From the NCBI RefSeq assembly GCF_030463565.1, contig NC_134643.1, forward strand, positions 215,440,583 through 215,504,582: DNA of 64,000 nucleotides, read 5' to 3'. The DNA comes from Pelecanus crispus (lineage: Eukaryota; Chordata; Aves; Pelecaniformes; Pelecanidae). Below the pieces are notes generated by a model, which was given only the letters and a program-made list of their open reading frames with translations, was not told where the DNA came from and did not search any database. How positions within the stretch are numbered: the stretch's first letter is position 1; each line of letters opens with the position of its first letter. Below, in pieces: positions 37,901 to 52,900 of this stretch. The position numbers were made by a program, and so were the translations under genes.

Positions 37901-40900
37901 GAAAACCAGTTAAAACTCTAAGCTATCACAGCAAAGCCAAGGTTTTTTTTTTTTTTTAAAATTTGTTTGTGCAATTTTGATTACTTAGCTTTTCAAACTG
38001 CTTCACGCATGAAGTTATGGGCATAAGATTAAGCATTACCAAGCTGCAGCAATCTAGCAACTTTCCACCTAAGTTACTGTAAATGTCTGAGTGTGCATTC
38101 TCTGTCTGCTTCAGCTGTGACTTAAATCACGCTAATTTAAACCCTTTCACTGAGCTAAAGTTGAGTAACCTTGCCATATAATTGTGGCAGGACAAGAGCT
38201 AAAACACAAACTCACTTCAGGTATTGAAGATACCAATACTCCTTAAGTGTTTGTTACCTATCCTTTGCCAAAGGTTACTACCCCTTTAGCTTTTCAGTGG
38301 AGGAAGCTATGTAAGCACTCTTCAGCCATGTCTTGATAACTCTGCTTAGAGTGTGATAGGAACTAGAGTGAATTCAGCCACACAAGGAGAGGAAATGAAA
38401 AATCAAAGTGTGAGATGGGAAACAAAAACTTGTTATTACTGGTTGGATAATTAGTCAATTTTGATCTAATATTACCTTAAACAACTATGTTCAATTAGCT
38501 AGAATTTAGAATAAATGTTTAAATAAGTTAAATAAAAAAATAGTACAGCAATCTTTGATCCTGCATTTTTACTGCAATACTAATTTTGCCACTGATTTAA
38601 TGATAACACATTGGAAATTAATATGAGAAATAAAGAAATTTTTAAAATACTTTTTTTTAAAAAACTGTACAAGAACATGCTTTTATAACAATAAGTGAAA
38701 TCTTCAAGCTTACAAAAGAATTTTTAAGTATTTTATTATGATGTTCCATAACTCTTGTACCCCACTTACAGTCATCAGAATGGATGTGAAAGCATATATT
38801 TGTATTCATTTGTAGTTCTGCAAAGCAAAAACTATTATGGTTAACAGCAACTTAAAAAAAAGAAAGCTATTTTCTTCCCATTCAAAATATCTTCTTTTCC
38901 TGACAGTTAACTGAACAATTCTGAAACCATATTGATAAGAGCAGAGAATTCTGAGACTAGCTTGCCCAGATGTCTGCTGAATTAGACTAATTTTCAATTG
39001 CATCTTTACTTGTATTATACACCAAAATGTGCAAAGAAATTCAAATTATTTCAGATTTTATTACATTTCTGTTACAATATTTCTGACTGAGGTAAAAATT
39101 TCCATTGTAGTGACGTCTGTGCTTATGACAAAATTGGGAGGTAACTACTATACTTAAACATGATAGCTGTTTGAAAAGATCCTATCATTGCAAATATCCT
39201 AAAATATTTTACTAATTTGAAATGCAGATATAAAAGCTTTTAAAGATCAAGTTCCCTGCCACTAAAATATAATTATTATAAATATTCAAGAGTATGCAGT
39301 GCTGCTCAGATCCAAGGAAAACAGCTTTTTTTTTTTTTTTTTTTTAATAACAAAGAAGAATTTGCCAAGCACAGGGCAAGGACAGTGTTTTCTGCAGAAA
39401 GATCACACCATCATTTTCTAACCTTAATTTAAATATTTGGTGTTGGGAGAGGGTGGCTGTGCAGCCTTAATGGACCCTGGTTGCACGTAAGCCCTGAAAT
39501 ATAAAACTGAGTACTCCATAAATGGACTGTGCAGAACAACTCAGAGAACTAATGAAGAACATATTTTTCTTTGATTATAAAAGAAGTAGTGATTAAGATA
39601 CTCTGAATGCTACAGGAAAGCAAATTATAAGCATGATGCTATAATATTATTATTACACATTGTAACATAAAACTGTGTGAGAACAGTCACCAAACCTTCC
39701 AGTTTTCTAAATCACCTAAAATGTTTACCTTTGTGGGGGCAGAGTTTTCTCCTTTCTTTCATGCTTTCCTTTAAATAAATACACTCTGTTCTTTGGGCAC
39801 AGGAGAATACCTTTTTTCTTTTTTTTCCCCTATTTTAAAGTCCATTCCATCTATTGTTTGGATGAAGGGCACAGTGAAAAAACCTGCCACAATTGAAGAT
39901 AGATGGCATGAATAATAAAATCACGGATTTTTTTTTCATCTTGTATTCTGACCTTTTTGGAAGTAATTTCCTCTGTAAACCCCCAGTAAAGTCTGTGTGA
40001 TCTGTGTTCTTTTTTTCCCCCAGAACTGCTTCTCTATGTACTTAATAACAGTTATTACTGTTATGTTGTAGCTTACTTCACTAAGACCAGTATCTTCAGA
40101 CTTGGGTGCCTACAGTTATGGTAGCTTTTAGAAAGTAAAACCAGATACCCCCCCCCCAAAAAAGGACTGATTTTTTAAAGGAACTCCACTTCCTACTGTA
40201 ATCCATAGGATTTCTGGGGCTGTTTGCTATCTTGGAAAAACAGGACACCTACATTTAGGTGCTTTGAAATGGATGCTATGCCTTCACTTCAGACAGATTT
40301 CACAGTTGGGGTTTAAATTTATGCCAGTTCAGTGCAAAATAGTATCTAAGAACAGAGTTCTACTTTGAATACAAATGTAAAGGTAAGCAAATATCTGCAA
40401 ACTTATAAAAAACTGTCCCTTTGTTAACACCGGCAATGCAAATACACTGTAACTGCAGCTGAATAACTTATGCTTTCAGTGGGTTTACTGTCATAGAGTA
40501 TTTAACATATACACATACTTCACAAAAATAATATCACTGTTGACACGGCGACATATGGGACAAGAAGTGAAAGAACAATGTCCTCGCAAAGGGAATTTAT
40601 ATAGACAGGATTGATTTTTCCAGACTCATATATAAAATCAGCCTGGTCCCTATGCGATCAATGACTTCAGTGGTGCAAAACAAATTCCTTACACAGCTTG
40701 TGCTGGTTGACATACCTAGTCTTGAGAAAGAAAACAACAGATCTTTAATGACCAGAATGTTTTCAGCATTTGTGTTGCTTTTACCTTGCAAGTATAACTG
40801 CTAGCTTGATTTTTAAAATGTTTAAAAAGTATTTTCCTGAAGAGATTGTTTTCACTGCTTCCAGTTTATTTATTGCAATAACTGATACAGTGGTGAGTAC

Positions 40901-43900
40901 GACTAAGAGTGTGTGACCTCCAAAGGGTAGTGAAAACCTCCTTAAGGCAGATACATCACTGTCAACACAGATCCTGTAAGCGCTCCCCAGCTACCTTAGC
41001 AGGCATTCAGTCCTAGCCTTTACCCCCTCACTTTTGCCACATGATGGAAGTGCACTTTGGCTTCACCAATTACCTATTTTAGAATCATAGAATCATAGAA
41101 TCGTTTAGGTTGGAAAAGACCTTTAAGATCATCCAGTCCAACCATTAACCTACACTACCAAGTCTACTCTAAGCCAATCAAGGGTAGACTAGACTAAACT
41201 ATGTCCCAAAGTGCCACATCTACCCGTTTTTTGAATATTTTTATGGTAAATAAGTAGCCTCTCATTTGGGAACTCACATGTATGTTTTAGTTTTGGAAGA
41301 AACAGGCTAAACACATCAGCTTCATCAGAAAAAGCCCTCTTCAACCATGACAAAATTTACATCAGCTGTATGTGGCCAAGGTCTAAATAAAGGACTGAAA
41401 TCTTGAGGGTGGGGAAAGCTTATGTAAATGGCAATTAGAAGTCAGTCAATTATCATATATGAGAACAGTAATTAATTAAAATGGCTATAGGTAGGATGTG
41501 GCCACAGTCTTTTTTAGCAAAAACATGCCACTTCTGCATATTTTACTTTGTAATATTTAGAAATTCACCGTATACTGAAAGAAGGAAAAAATCATGCCCC
41601 TTCCTAAATCGCCAATATGACCTCCTGCAATTTCCTGTATTTTCTCTAGAGGTCTCCTATCTAATGACTGTGCCCAAGCCTAGGGTTCTAGTACTGGTTG
41701 CGAGACATGACTGAAAAATATTATAGAACATACTTGGTTGGAGACATTTTTTTTTCATTGTGCATACCTTTCTAGGTTTCTGAATGCAAACAGGAAAAAC
41801 AAAAAGTGCAGCTTCTGAAAATTACTATTTAAAACATAGACACCACCCCTGCCCCCTTGCACAAACACCATGTTTTCTATTTTTTTACTATGTAAAAAAG
41901 TCTTTGTGCCCTTTCTCCAGTGCCATAATTACCATGGAAACAGAACTGCAAATTAAAACAGAAATAACATCATTTATGTTCACAGTAAAATAAAACATAC
42001 CCCAGAGTTTAACTCAACCAACATCAATTGCCTGGTTCATCTGCATACATCTGATGGTTGAAAATTTAATTTTAGTTTTCTGAGAAAATCTTGAGGTAGT
42101 TCCCTGTTTGGGAACACAGAACTGACAGCACAGAGAGGACCCAATCTTTAAAAGACTGGCTAGCTGATGTGTATATATAGTACACGCGGAAATTGCACAT
42201 TTTTTGAAATCTGTGTACGTATTTATTTAGGTAAGTAGCTTTTCATTTAGGAAATCAAATGCATGTTTTAGATCCTGAAAACCAGGCTCAATATATCTGT
42301 TTCATCAGATTAATTAGAATCATAATTTAAATTGTGTTCAGTAGTGTGGTTGAGATTTGTGTTGTGAGGAAGGTTAGCTCTTCCATGTTTCTCTCTCCCA
42401 GTTTTGTTTTAACATTGGTCTTCAATGGCTATGAAATCAAAATCCTGCAAATTACATGCATAGTTCTATTGTCTCTTACACTTAAATTCTCATGAATGAA
42501 ATTTCACAGTTCCTCATGTACAGCAAGTGTAATTCCTGAGAAAATGGGAAAAAAAAAATCACACTTTTTCTCACTTAAGAAGAATGGAAGTGTCAGCAAA
42601 AATTGCCCTGACCAATTTTTGGTGAAATTATGAGACCTACAGGTGCAGAACAGTCTGTGTCTTGGTTTGTAAACATTTGTTTCAGCAAAACCTTCAACAT
42701 AATTTGAAACTTAGTAGGAAAACAGCCATACCTGCCACTTTCATATATATATGTGTGCGTGTATTATGTATATGCATATATATGTACATACGTACATATA
42801 ATATATATATATATTTACATACACATGAATACTACCTCCAACACTAAACATCATATTTAAAAGGAAATTTTAGGCAAGAATATAGCTACATATAATGGGG
42901 TGCCTTTCTCTTTTGCAGAAAGAAAGTCACTTTACATATTGCCAGACGGAATGTATGAGTTTGAAATCTTAACCTGTACAATTTTGGCTCCAATTACTTA
43001 AACTTTGCTTCACAGAACTGTTTTATGTTAGCACTATCATGTAAGGTCTTTATTACAAATGATGAAAATATTTAGCTTCCTATTAATTTTTACTCTCCTG
43101 TACTGTGAAATATTGTTTAGCAGGGAGTTTAATTTTCTTTTTATTACTGCAATGCCATGATTATAACATGTTCGAAGGGAATTCAGTGCTTCACTGAATA
43201 CAGGGAATTAAGAAGGAAGTCATCACTACAATATGTTTTCCATGAGTCTGAGTATTCTTAAGTCTCATTGTTTTTCCCTAACAAGGAGTTATTGTAATAA
43301 TGATTTATTCAGGGCATCTGAAATTATGTTTCTTTTAAAAATCAGGTCACCCAAGAACACCAAAACTAGACAAGGCATTAAAATACATTTAATGAAACTT
43401 CCAACGAATGAAACTGGCAGGACACAAAGCTTTTCAGCAGGAGCTGCAGTTCAGACTGCTTATTAAGATAACCTCCTGTGAAGCAGTTTACCTCTCCTGT
43501 TGGTTTTTATATCCTTTCCTTGTCTTGTTTTTATTTGGCAGTAAAAATACATTCTGTCCTGTTTTGCAAAGCCTGGAGCTAAGAATAACTTAAGCAGCAC
43601 ATAAAAATTTTTTTGTTTCATGTGACAAATATTAAAATAATGATCAAACATTTCTGGGACTTCATTTATTGCTCAAATTCAGTTAGCCACCCAGAAAAAT
43701 GTAGGAAATTCTTACAAATATGCTAATTAGGTCTGATATTTATGTTGGTGTGAGTTCTGAATGAACAGAAACAGAAAAAAAGCTTAATAGTTTGGCCCAG
43801 TTAGATGCTTCCAAAAAACTTACAGGAAGTTTCATATATGTGTACAATCTAAATATTACCTCTCTCCCTTTTCTTGCATCTTTGAATAGGTTTGGTAGCT

Positions 43901-46900
43901 GTGCTCTCTTTCTCCATATGTATCCATGTGACCCAGTATCGATGTTCGTGTGTCCTTTTGTAGTTTAACAAGACTATTTTGTAATCTTACATTCTCATGT
44001 TCCAGTTTGTGAATGGAACCTGTGAAATTTCCATGTTCTTTGATAGATAAATCTATACTCTGTGAAAGGAGATAAAACCATCATTAAATAGTTATTTTTT
44101 CCACAATAAAGGGATGTTAGTATTTTTAACAAGCAGACACAAAACAATGTTCTATGCGAAAGAAAGACCTAGCTACCATATATAACCATGCAGCACTTAC
44201 AGCAAACCAAAGGAATTGCCTCCAGAAAAAAACACTGTAGATAAATGGAAAAGAAGAGATAACAGCCTCTATAACACAATAAAGCAAATTAAAATTTTTC
44301 AACATGCATTCAAAATATTATTGTTGTAAATTCATTGCTTGCTTTGTAAAACTTATGACATAAAAGCAACCATAACAGCTATAGCTGCAGACTGTATTGC
44401 TCCCTCCAGTAACAATTCCACAAAAAATAACAAGAAAAATTATAGAAGTTCATTACTATACTAGATACAGGGTATGTCTACAGGCACAATTTAATATCTG
44501 TGTCGAGATACAGTCACCTTCAGTTTCAGAAGCAGTAAAGTAAAGCCACATTAGCACAGTGCTCTCTGTCTGTGTTACTAAACCCTGCTTCTCGGTTGTG
44601 TTAGCCCACATGGTATACAAGTCAAAACACTGAAAGTGCAACCAACGTGGGGCACTGCAACCAGGGGCTAAAGAGGCCCATCCACTAGGACATCAAGAGG
44701 GGAAGATGGAGATTAGCCCTGGAAGTTGATTAGCCAGGGTACCCTGTTCCTTTTTTGTCCTATCACTTATTTCATGAAACCTATGCTGCACACGTGAGCT
44801 AGCTAATTTGGAACTACCTCTCTGCAGAATACAGCGTTGCATTGTGTAAATATATTTGCAATAACAGTATACTGTCATCACCAGAAAATTCTCAAAAGGT
44901 TTATCAGATTACACACAAAAGACTAAAACCCCATACATTTCATATATTTCTGGATTTACCTTATTCCTTTGGAACCCAGTAACTCATGAGCACTAAGGAT
45001 TTGGTTCTTAGTATACTGCTAGCACAGCTGGGCTCCTGCACCTGAATGCTTGTCTATTCCTTGCACTAAGTGGTCTGATGTCATCTCTTCCTGTAAACCT
45101 TGCCTTGCTTGGATAGTTTTAGGGGAAGTTTATGAGCCAAGCTGGCATGGAAGTACCAGAAAGTATAAGAAAATTTAGTATTTTGTGCAAGGATGGGGGG
45201 CAGGGGCTCAGCTATGTCTCCCGAGTGGAGAGGAGTGCCAGAACAGAGGAAGGAGAGTGCTAAGTCACCCTACCACTAATAGCTCTAGAATCAGCAGTAC
45301 AGTTATAATGGCATGAACCCCAAAACTGAGCTGGCATAGCTACATTGCTTTTGAAATCTAAACAAGTAACCCTGCCTGATGATGCATTAAACCATACTGA
45401 CAGGCTGGCACTAATTTGAGGGGTCTGTGTAGTGCTCTATTGTACTGTACAAACACGTAGAATCATAGAAATCATAGAATCATAGAATGCTTTGGGTTGG
45501 AAGGGACCATCCGTAAAAATCTCTCCAGTCCCTGCAATCTTAATATCAAATACCTCACAATCTTTAATGTTTAGATCCTCCCAATACACAAGTAAAGTAG
45601 GAAGGAATTATTAAGTCCACAAATGCATTGATATGTATAGTGACCTTGGTATATCTAGTAACTGGATTTTACTGTTAAAATTTAACAAACACATGATATC
45701 TACAAGGATTCTTGTCAGACAGCTCTTCTCAATCTTCATGGAGAATATCACTGTGGAGAAGAGCTAGACATGCATATACACAGCCATCTAAGTTTCCACA
45801 ATAATATATCATATATACACATATGTATATCCATAATATTGTACATGTATGTATACAGGTAATAATACACCTATGCTATTTTAAGGGTGTGGAAAAATGT
45901 GACATTCTTTCATGCATTTGTCAGTCTACAGTAAGACAATTAACAGGCTACAAATCCCCCAAAGATGTATTTACAGCAGTATTTACAAGCAACATTCCAG
46001 TGTTTTTTCTAGTGACAGATACAACAACTGCAGATGTTCTGTAAGCAGGGGATGTTTTGAAGATTTTTGTGGAAGGCAGTATATATAATATTTGTTATAT
46101 CCATATAAACTATAGTTCTACATGATATTATGGCACACTTTTTATGAATTAAACTTTAAATATCCCCTGTTTGGAGAGAAATAAATACTAAACTCTGAAA
46201 ATAAGCTGGGGGGTGGGGCAAAATGTGTCAGTTTTTTACACTGTTATTTAAATACCATATTAACAAAGGGGTAAAATAGTAAAAAAGGGACATATTTTTG
46301 TACCTGTGAGAATGATGACTGTTTAAAAATAAATGTTTTCTGAAATAAGTGACATCACATACAAAAAATAGGCTCCCAGAAACTGTTTAGTGTCTAGACA
46401 GTTGCTGAAAAATTTAGCTTATTTCTAGTTTACTACAATTAAGATCACAATTATTCCTAGCTGTACACATCTTCAGGCTGTGTGTGAATATCACTTGGTT
46501 TTGACTATGTCACACACCTTATTTTTATTTACTTGTTTTACACAAGCCAGAAATCTCTAAATCTGCCATGGTCTCAATCTACATTTACAATAAATATAAG
46601 TAACTGTTCTGAATATTGCATAGATTAAAAAAATTACCATGCAACTTTTACACTCCTGGTTTTCCACCATCTCTTTTAGATGTGTGTTTTCAGATTTGAT
46701 AATTTCGTATTGGAAATCCAACAACTAGGAAAAGATTAAATTCTTAGTTAAATACAAGAATATTACTGTTAACTTGAAATAACACTGAGTATAGATATAT
46801 GTAAGTTTAATTTTACAAAATATACATAATTATGAAACTATAATTTTTTAAAAATACAGCAATACTAAAGCAGAAAGACATCTTAAACGTAAATGCCTCT

Positions 46901-49900
46901 GATTTTATTTACTTTTTTGAAAGAGGTATTCACTTAGGAAAATAAGGGAGTTCACATGCAGTTACAAGATACAAAGAGGGACAGATTTTGCAGGCCACCG
47001 AAACCGGATTAAATCCTAGTCATGAAGCCTAGCAACGACGTCCACTCTTTTAGTGATACGATAGGGAATATGGCCTGGTAAAGAGTGCCACACAGCAGGA
47101 GATGTCTCTTATTTTCCCAAACACTAACTTTCCTATTCTCAGAAATAAAGTATTACATTAATCACAATTTTCAATATGCAGTGACCCTCTCAGAAAACCC
47201 AGAGATACCCAGAAACCTCTAAATATGAAGGTTCTTTTGGTTTACAAAGCTAAGTAATGAAGATAATGTATTTATTTTTAAAACTGAAATTTACCATTAA
47301 AACACTGGTATCTTACAGTTTTCAGCTTTGAAATGACCAGAATTTTCTAAGCTGATTTGTAGCATTCTTCAAAAAGCTTTGAAAAAAACTGAAAAATTAG
47401 GAAACATTCTAGATAATCTAATAAACAGGTCTAATGATAAACCACATATAATAACAGCAAACTGGAAGTTTTCAAGATCCTTTACATGTTAAAATGGTAA
47501 CTACATTTGATGGTCAGAATGAATTGCAATTTAGATGTGCAGTTGACATTTACTGGTGCTTTCTTGTTCCAGTATCAATTTGGCTGCTTTAGTAATACTT
47601 CACAGATATTACAGCACTGCTGATGAAAACTACGGCAAGAAATGTGATGTCTTTTTTCACAGATAATGTACGTCATTATCAATAGCGTGGAGTAAAATGA
47701 TCTAGGCTGGTTTTGCCTGCTTGCATACCTGTTGTTTTGCGAACAATTTGTCTTTTATCTCTAACTCCATTTTTAACTGTCTTTCCAGAAGACTAGCTTT
47801 CTCCATGATAGTTGCTATAGTGATCTCCTTCTGATGAAGCTCTTCTGTCAGGTCAGAGATTTCTGTCTTCATTCTTTCCTTCTCAGAGTGATGGGACTGC
47901 TCCTCTCCATAAACATGGTTTCTTATCTGCAGCAAATATGTTTCAAAAAGAAAAAATGTTGTGCAGGAAATACGATTGCATCACTTGCTACCTATCAGTG
48001 ACTTTTTTTGCTGTTGCTTCCACAAGCACCAACTCTTCTAACCGAATCAGAGATTTTTTGAGACTGTGCAATAAAATGTCTTCATGAGTCAGTACACAAT
48101 GCTTTATTTATTTTTACATCTTTTTTCAACCCTTCTCTTGTGCTTTCATTTGCCTATTTAGTATTAAAAATGAACAAAATACAAGGCATTTAAATTAACA
48201 TTTACAAAGAATGGAATAAAAATAATGTTAATTTTAAGAATTGGAATTTATGGCAAAGAATATCCAAGGAAATATCCATTCAATAAACTTAAGTATGATT
48301 TATTTACATTGCTCCTAAGTTAATTTAGGTTTAAAATAAGTTTAATGCAGCCTAAATTAACTTAGGAGCAATATATATAAATCAATCTAGAGACTCTTTA
48401 ATGAGAAACTGTTAGAAATAAAGAGTACATACGGTAAATCACTTTATGAGAATTTTTCCTGCCATTATATATAAAATTTAAGGTCAAACTTTCTGCACTA
48501 TTTCCTGTGCGGAGTTCTCCAAAGAATCAACACAAAGATAGTTTTCATAATCTTTCTACTATAACCAACAATTTAGTACTGATACATTTTATTATGTAAG
48601 AAACAAAACTACAAAAACTAGCACAACAACCTTTGAACCCACTGTAATAATTCCTTGCAGTACTGTACACAATCAATAACAGATGGCATTTAGTTTTTAT
48701 TTATGCAAACTACACAGAAATACTAGAATTATAAACAAATAGACGTAGATGCAAAAAAACCTAAGAGCTAGATCATGACTATCATGACAAAAATTGCTTC
48801 ATCCAAGTCAGCTGCATCCAATTAGAGATATTCCTGCTTACATTGCTACTCAGCAAAACCACAACACGCCTGTAAGAGGAGTTCTGAGCATCCTCTACTC
48901 CCAAAGTGTTTTGGCCTGCCAAGCTATACACCATTCCACAGCGCCATCCCACTACTGCTTGCACACAGCACTTCTGAAATGTGCAATGCAACGTGATGCA
49001 TAGTTCAAACTAAAGAGCACTGCCCTAGACTGTGCAGCAGGTGACTGATTAAGCTTAGCCTTGCGTGTACCTGCCATAGTGACTTGTATCAGTTGAATCT
49101 GTTAGCATATCTTACATCTGAGACCACCTACAAACTACTACGTACCTCCTATAGCCTATGAATTACTCATAGCCTTGCAGGGTTTATTATTTGCGAGGTA
49201 TTATCTGAATCACAGTGATGCTTAGGCATGGTCTCTTCCACTATTTCAATGAAGTAGCTAGCTCTGTTGCTAGTGCACAGAATCCGAATGTCAATTTTAC
49301 AGCTATACAACTACCTCCAGAAATGCAACCATATACAAAAACTTTTTCATATATGAAAACTTCATGCTCTCCTATAACCACAATTTATCCTCCTGCTCTC
49401 TTCTGTGTATGCACATATCCAAGGTCAGTACTTTGCTGTCTTCTAAAAATCCTATATTGCAGTTAAGATCTGGAAATACTTAATAATATGAAATACCTTG
49501 TTTAGCTCTTCTTGTTGGCATACTTGACTTTGTGCCAATAGTAATAACTCAGCATTTTTATTTTCTGGTTGCTCAGTAAATTGTACACAAGATGATTGAG
49601 GCCTTTAAATAAGAAATAAACAAAACATGAAACAAGCAGAACATTCAGTATCCTTGAATATAATTACAGTATCCTCTCTGCAGAGTAAAACTGTGGAAGA
49701 CCTGCTTGCTGATGGGAAAAAAAAAACAACCAAAGATTTGGCCTAAACCAGGCTGGACCTTGGGAGATTTGTAGAGATTAAGGACAATGCAAGTGCATGC
49801 ATAAAGAATTCTGAAATCTCTTGTAGATTGGTATTTCATATAATCTCAAATAGCTATGGTAGATTAGATAAACCATAAAAAGATGAACACTTCACTCAAA

Positions 49901-52900
49901 GGAGGTTAGGAAGAATTTTAATCGCACTACTTCCAAAGTGGTTTAATGCTGAGAAAATGAGACTGTAAACATACAAATAGAAATATATGAAATAAATTGA
50001 TTTGTAAAGATCTAGGCAGCATTAAAGCCTTTTAACAGAGCCTGCATCTATTGCCTGCAATCTGGTGATATATATAAGGGCTAATGAAAATTTTAATTCT
50101 AAAATTGTTTGGAATCTGACATTTTAATCCAGAGTAGCTTTTTAAACAGAATTAATTTAAATCAAATGTAAGAAAAAAGTTAGTCGTTCAGAAGTACTTG
50201 TTAATTTAGATATTGTCTTCAACATACATACTTTATTTGAATTTCCTGCGTATCTTTGTACTCTCTAATTTTCAATAATTCTGTATGCAATTGTTGGCAT
50301 TCCAGTTGTATCTTTCTCCAGAGAGCATCCCGTGACTGCAGCTCATTTCTGATTTCTGAAAAGCCTGTCTCCATGTTCTAAAGAAACAAGCAAATACATA
50401 AATAGTTAAATAAAATTAGACAGCTCAAAATGCTGTATTTAACACATCATTTTCGATACCTGTATAATTTGTATGAAAGGACATACAAGCTTTTATTTTG
50501 AGTTTCATTTCTGAAAAAGGCATTGCTTTCATGTCAGTTTCTTTCTCCAGAAAGGTCATCTAAAAATCAGATGCTGAATATTCTTTAGCTCTTGCAATGT
50601 TCCAGTGCATCTGTCTCTGAAACTATCACAGGAAGCATCATTCAGAAGTTCTTTATTGTACTAAATGCATCTAAAACACATCATTTGCTTGTTTCAGCAG
50701 GTTCTGCACCCTAGAACATGCTTCACATGCAAGAATAAGTAACTTCCATTTTCTGTTTTCCTAACAGCATTTCCAAATTTATAGGCTTGGAAACTACAAG
50801 GCTATAGAAAGGCAGGACTGGGTGCATGTCTTCATTAAACACTGCCTGGAAGCTTGGAGCAGATACACCTAGACTTAAGTACTTAGATAAGGTGTGTGCT
50901 CAATCATCTCCAAAACTAGTTCCGTCTGCATGGAGTTAATTGCTTATTTAAATGAACATCACAAAATTTTCAAACAATCACAAAAAGATTTTTCTTAGGG
51001 ACTCCACAAATCTTATGTCTATTTTACCTTTAATTGCTGATTGATAATGTGATAGACAACCTGAAGATACACGTTATATTTGGCATCATAAAATCTGTCC
51101 CCCAAAAATCTGAACTTCCCCAAAATATACTGAAAACATACTAAAGATAAGAACTTGGAAATGTAACCCACAAGTAACACAAGTTGCAATAATAATCAGA
51201 TTCTCGCAATAATGATATCTGGAGAATATTTATTTCCTCTCACTCAAGATCCAAAAGCATGTTCCAGATAAAAAAAAAAAAAAAGATTTTCCAAGGATAT
51301 TGATCTTTTGCCTTTAAAACTGTTGTTCTAAAAACACTAGTATTTTTCATAATTTCTTCATTTTATTTTAATACTGTTTCCATGTTCAAAAGCAAAAATA
51401 AAGCCTTTAAACTTTCAAAAGACAACTGGAATCCAGAAATGGCACTGCAAGCAAGGAACTTCAAAGATTTATTTCCCTTAGAGCCTCATATTAGAATGAC
51501 CTTCCTTCCAAGAAGCCTGTGGTTTTCCTCTGGCTGAAAAGGCTGCTGAAGACAGATATGAAGCGCTTTTGCGTTTATTATAGGAACTGCATATACAGAT
51601 TCATTCTTCTTATCCTTTTTTAAATTAAGGCTGGGAGAGCTTTTTTAAACTCTCAAATGGAAGTCTGGGCGTATTCAAGTGAAATAAAGCTTAATGAATT
51701 GTTAAAATTGTCTGCTAGGCTTGCTTGTGATCATCTTCATGACTTCAACATTCAAGAAATAGCCACAATTATTTTATAAAATAGGAATTTGGGGGAGGGT
51801 TACCCCCCTGATTTCACTCTGGGATGGATAAGGGGAATGAATGCTGCACAACTGTGTGATGGAAGTCACATCATCTGTGGCAGACTGCAGTCATCATACA
51901 TATTTACATAAATTGTATTTTCTTCTGTGAATTATAATAATAGCAGGAACAACAGCAGCCACAGCAGCAGCCACAATAATAATTGAAACAGAACTTCAGG
52001 TCAGGAGTTTCACACATCACCTCAAAAAAATCATTTAGAGATGTATCACTTATTATTTTAGGAAATATCTATTGCATCCAGTTAAAACATCAAAATGAAA
52101 ATTAATTTTGAACCAGAAAACTTTAGGTTTTGTTTAGAAAATATCTAATGAAATATAACTTTTAAAGACTCTGTTTCAAGTTGAAAAATTTACCAAATCC
52201 TCTCTTTTCTTCTGTGAAGAAGGCTGATGGCAATGGCAGCAAGCCTAGTATTGCGCCTCATATAACTTCTATGCCTATGACCATTTCATGTCTGCTTCTA
52301 AATATTTCTCTCATACTATTAATTATTAGCAAGGAAACAGTGATAAAGTGAACTAATGTGCAAATGAAATGTATAAACAACACGTGCTAAACTTGGCTGT
52401 TCTGACAACACCTGAAATTAATGTCTACCACGTATATGTTCATTCCTAATTCATATTGCATATGAAGTTATAATTCTGCAAGGTTGTCTATAAACAGAAA
52501 TAGATGATCTTTCTCCATAGAGTCGAAGTCACTGTAGGCCACTCAATATATTACTGAACCCTGAAGTGCTTAAATAAATAAGCAAAAGCATAATTAATAC
52601 ATGTTACCAGAAAAAAATAACAATGATCTGTTTTAACATAGCTAATCCAAAAGGTTGTAAAAATCTTGTATTATCTCCATCTTGTCAGAACTCATATATG
52701 ACAACCAAAAGAAGAGGCCCAAATGGCTGTCTTCATAGATCAGTGCTATGTTCAAAAAAGGTACACTAGGGATAAGATAAAAACTGATGGTTCTTCACAT
52801 GGCTGGCAACTTAAAAATTAATTGACTGCAAAGTCTTCTCTTAATAATAAAGTATACCATACGCTTTTGTATATACTTATTTACTAGCTATATAGCACAG

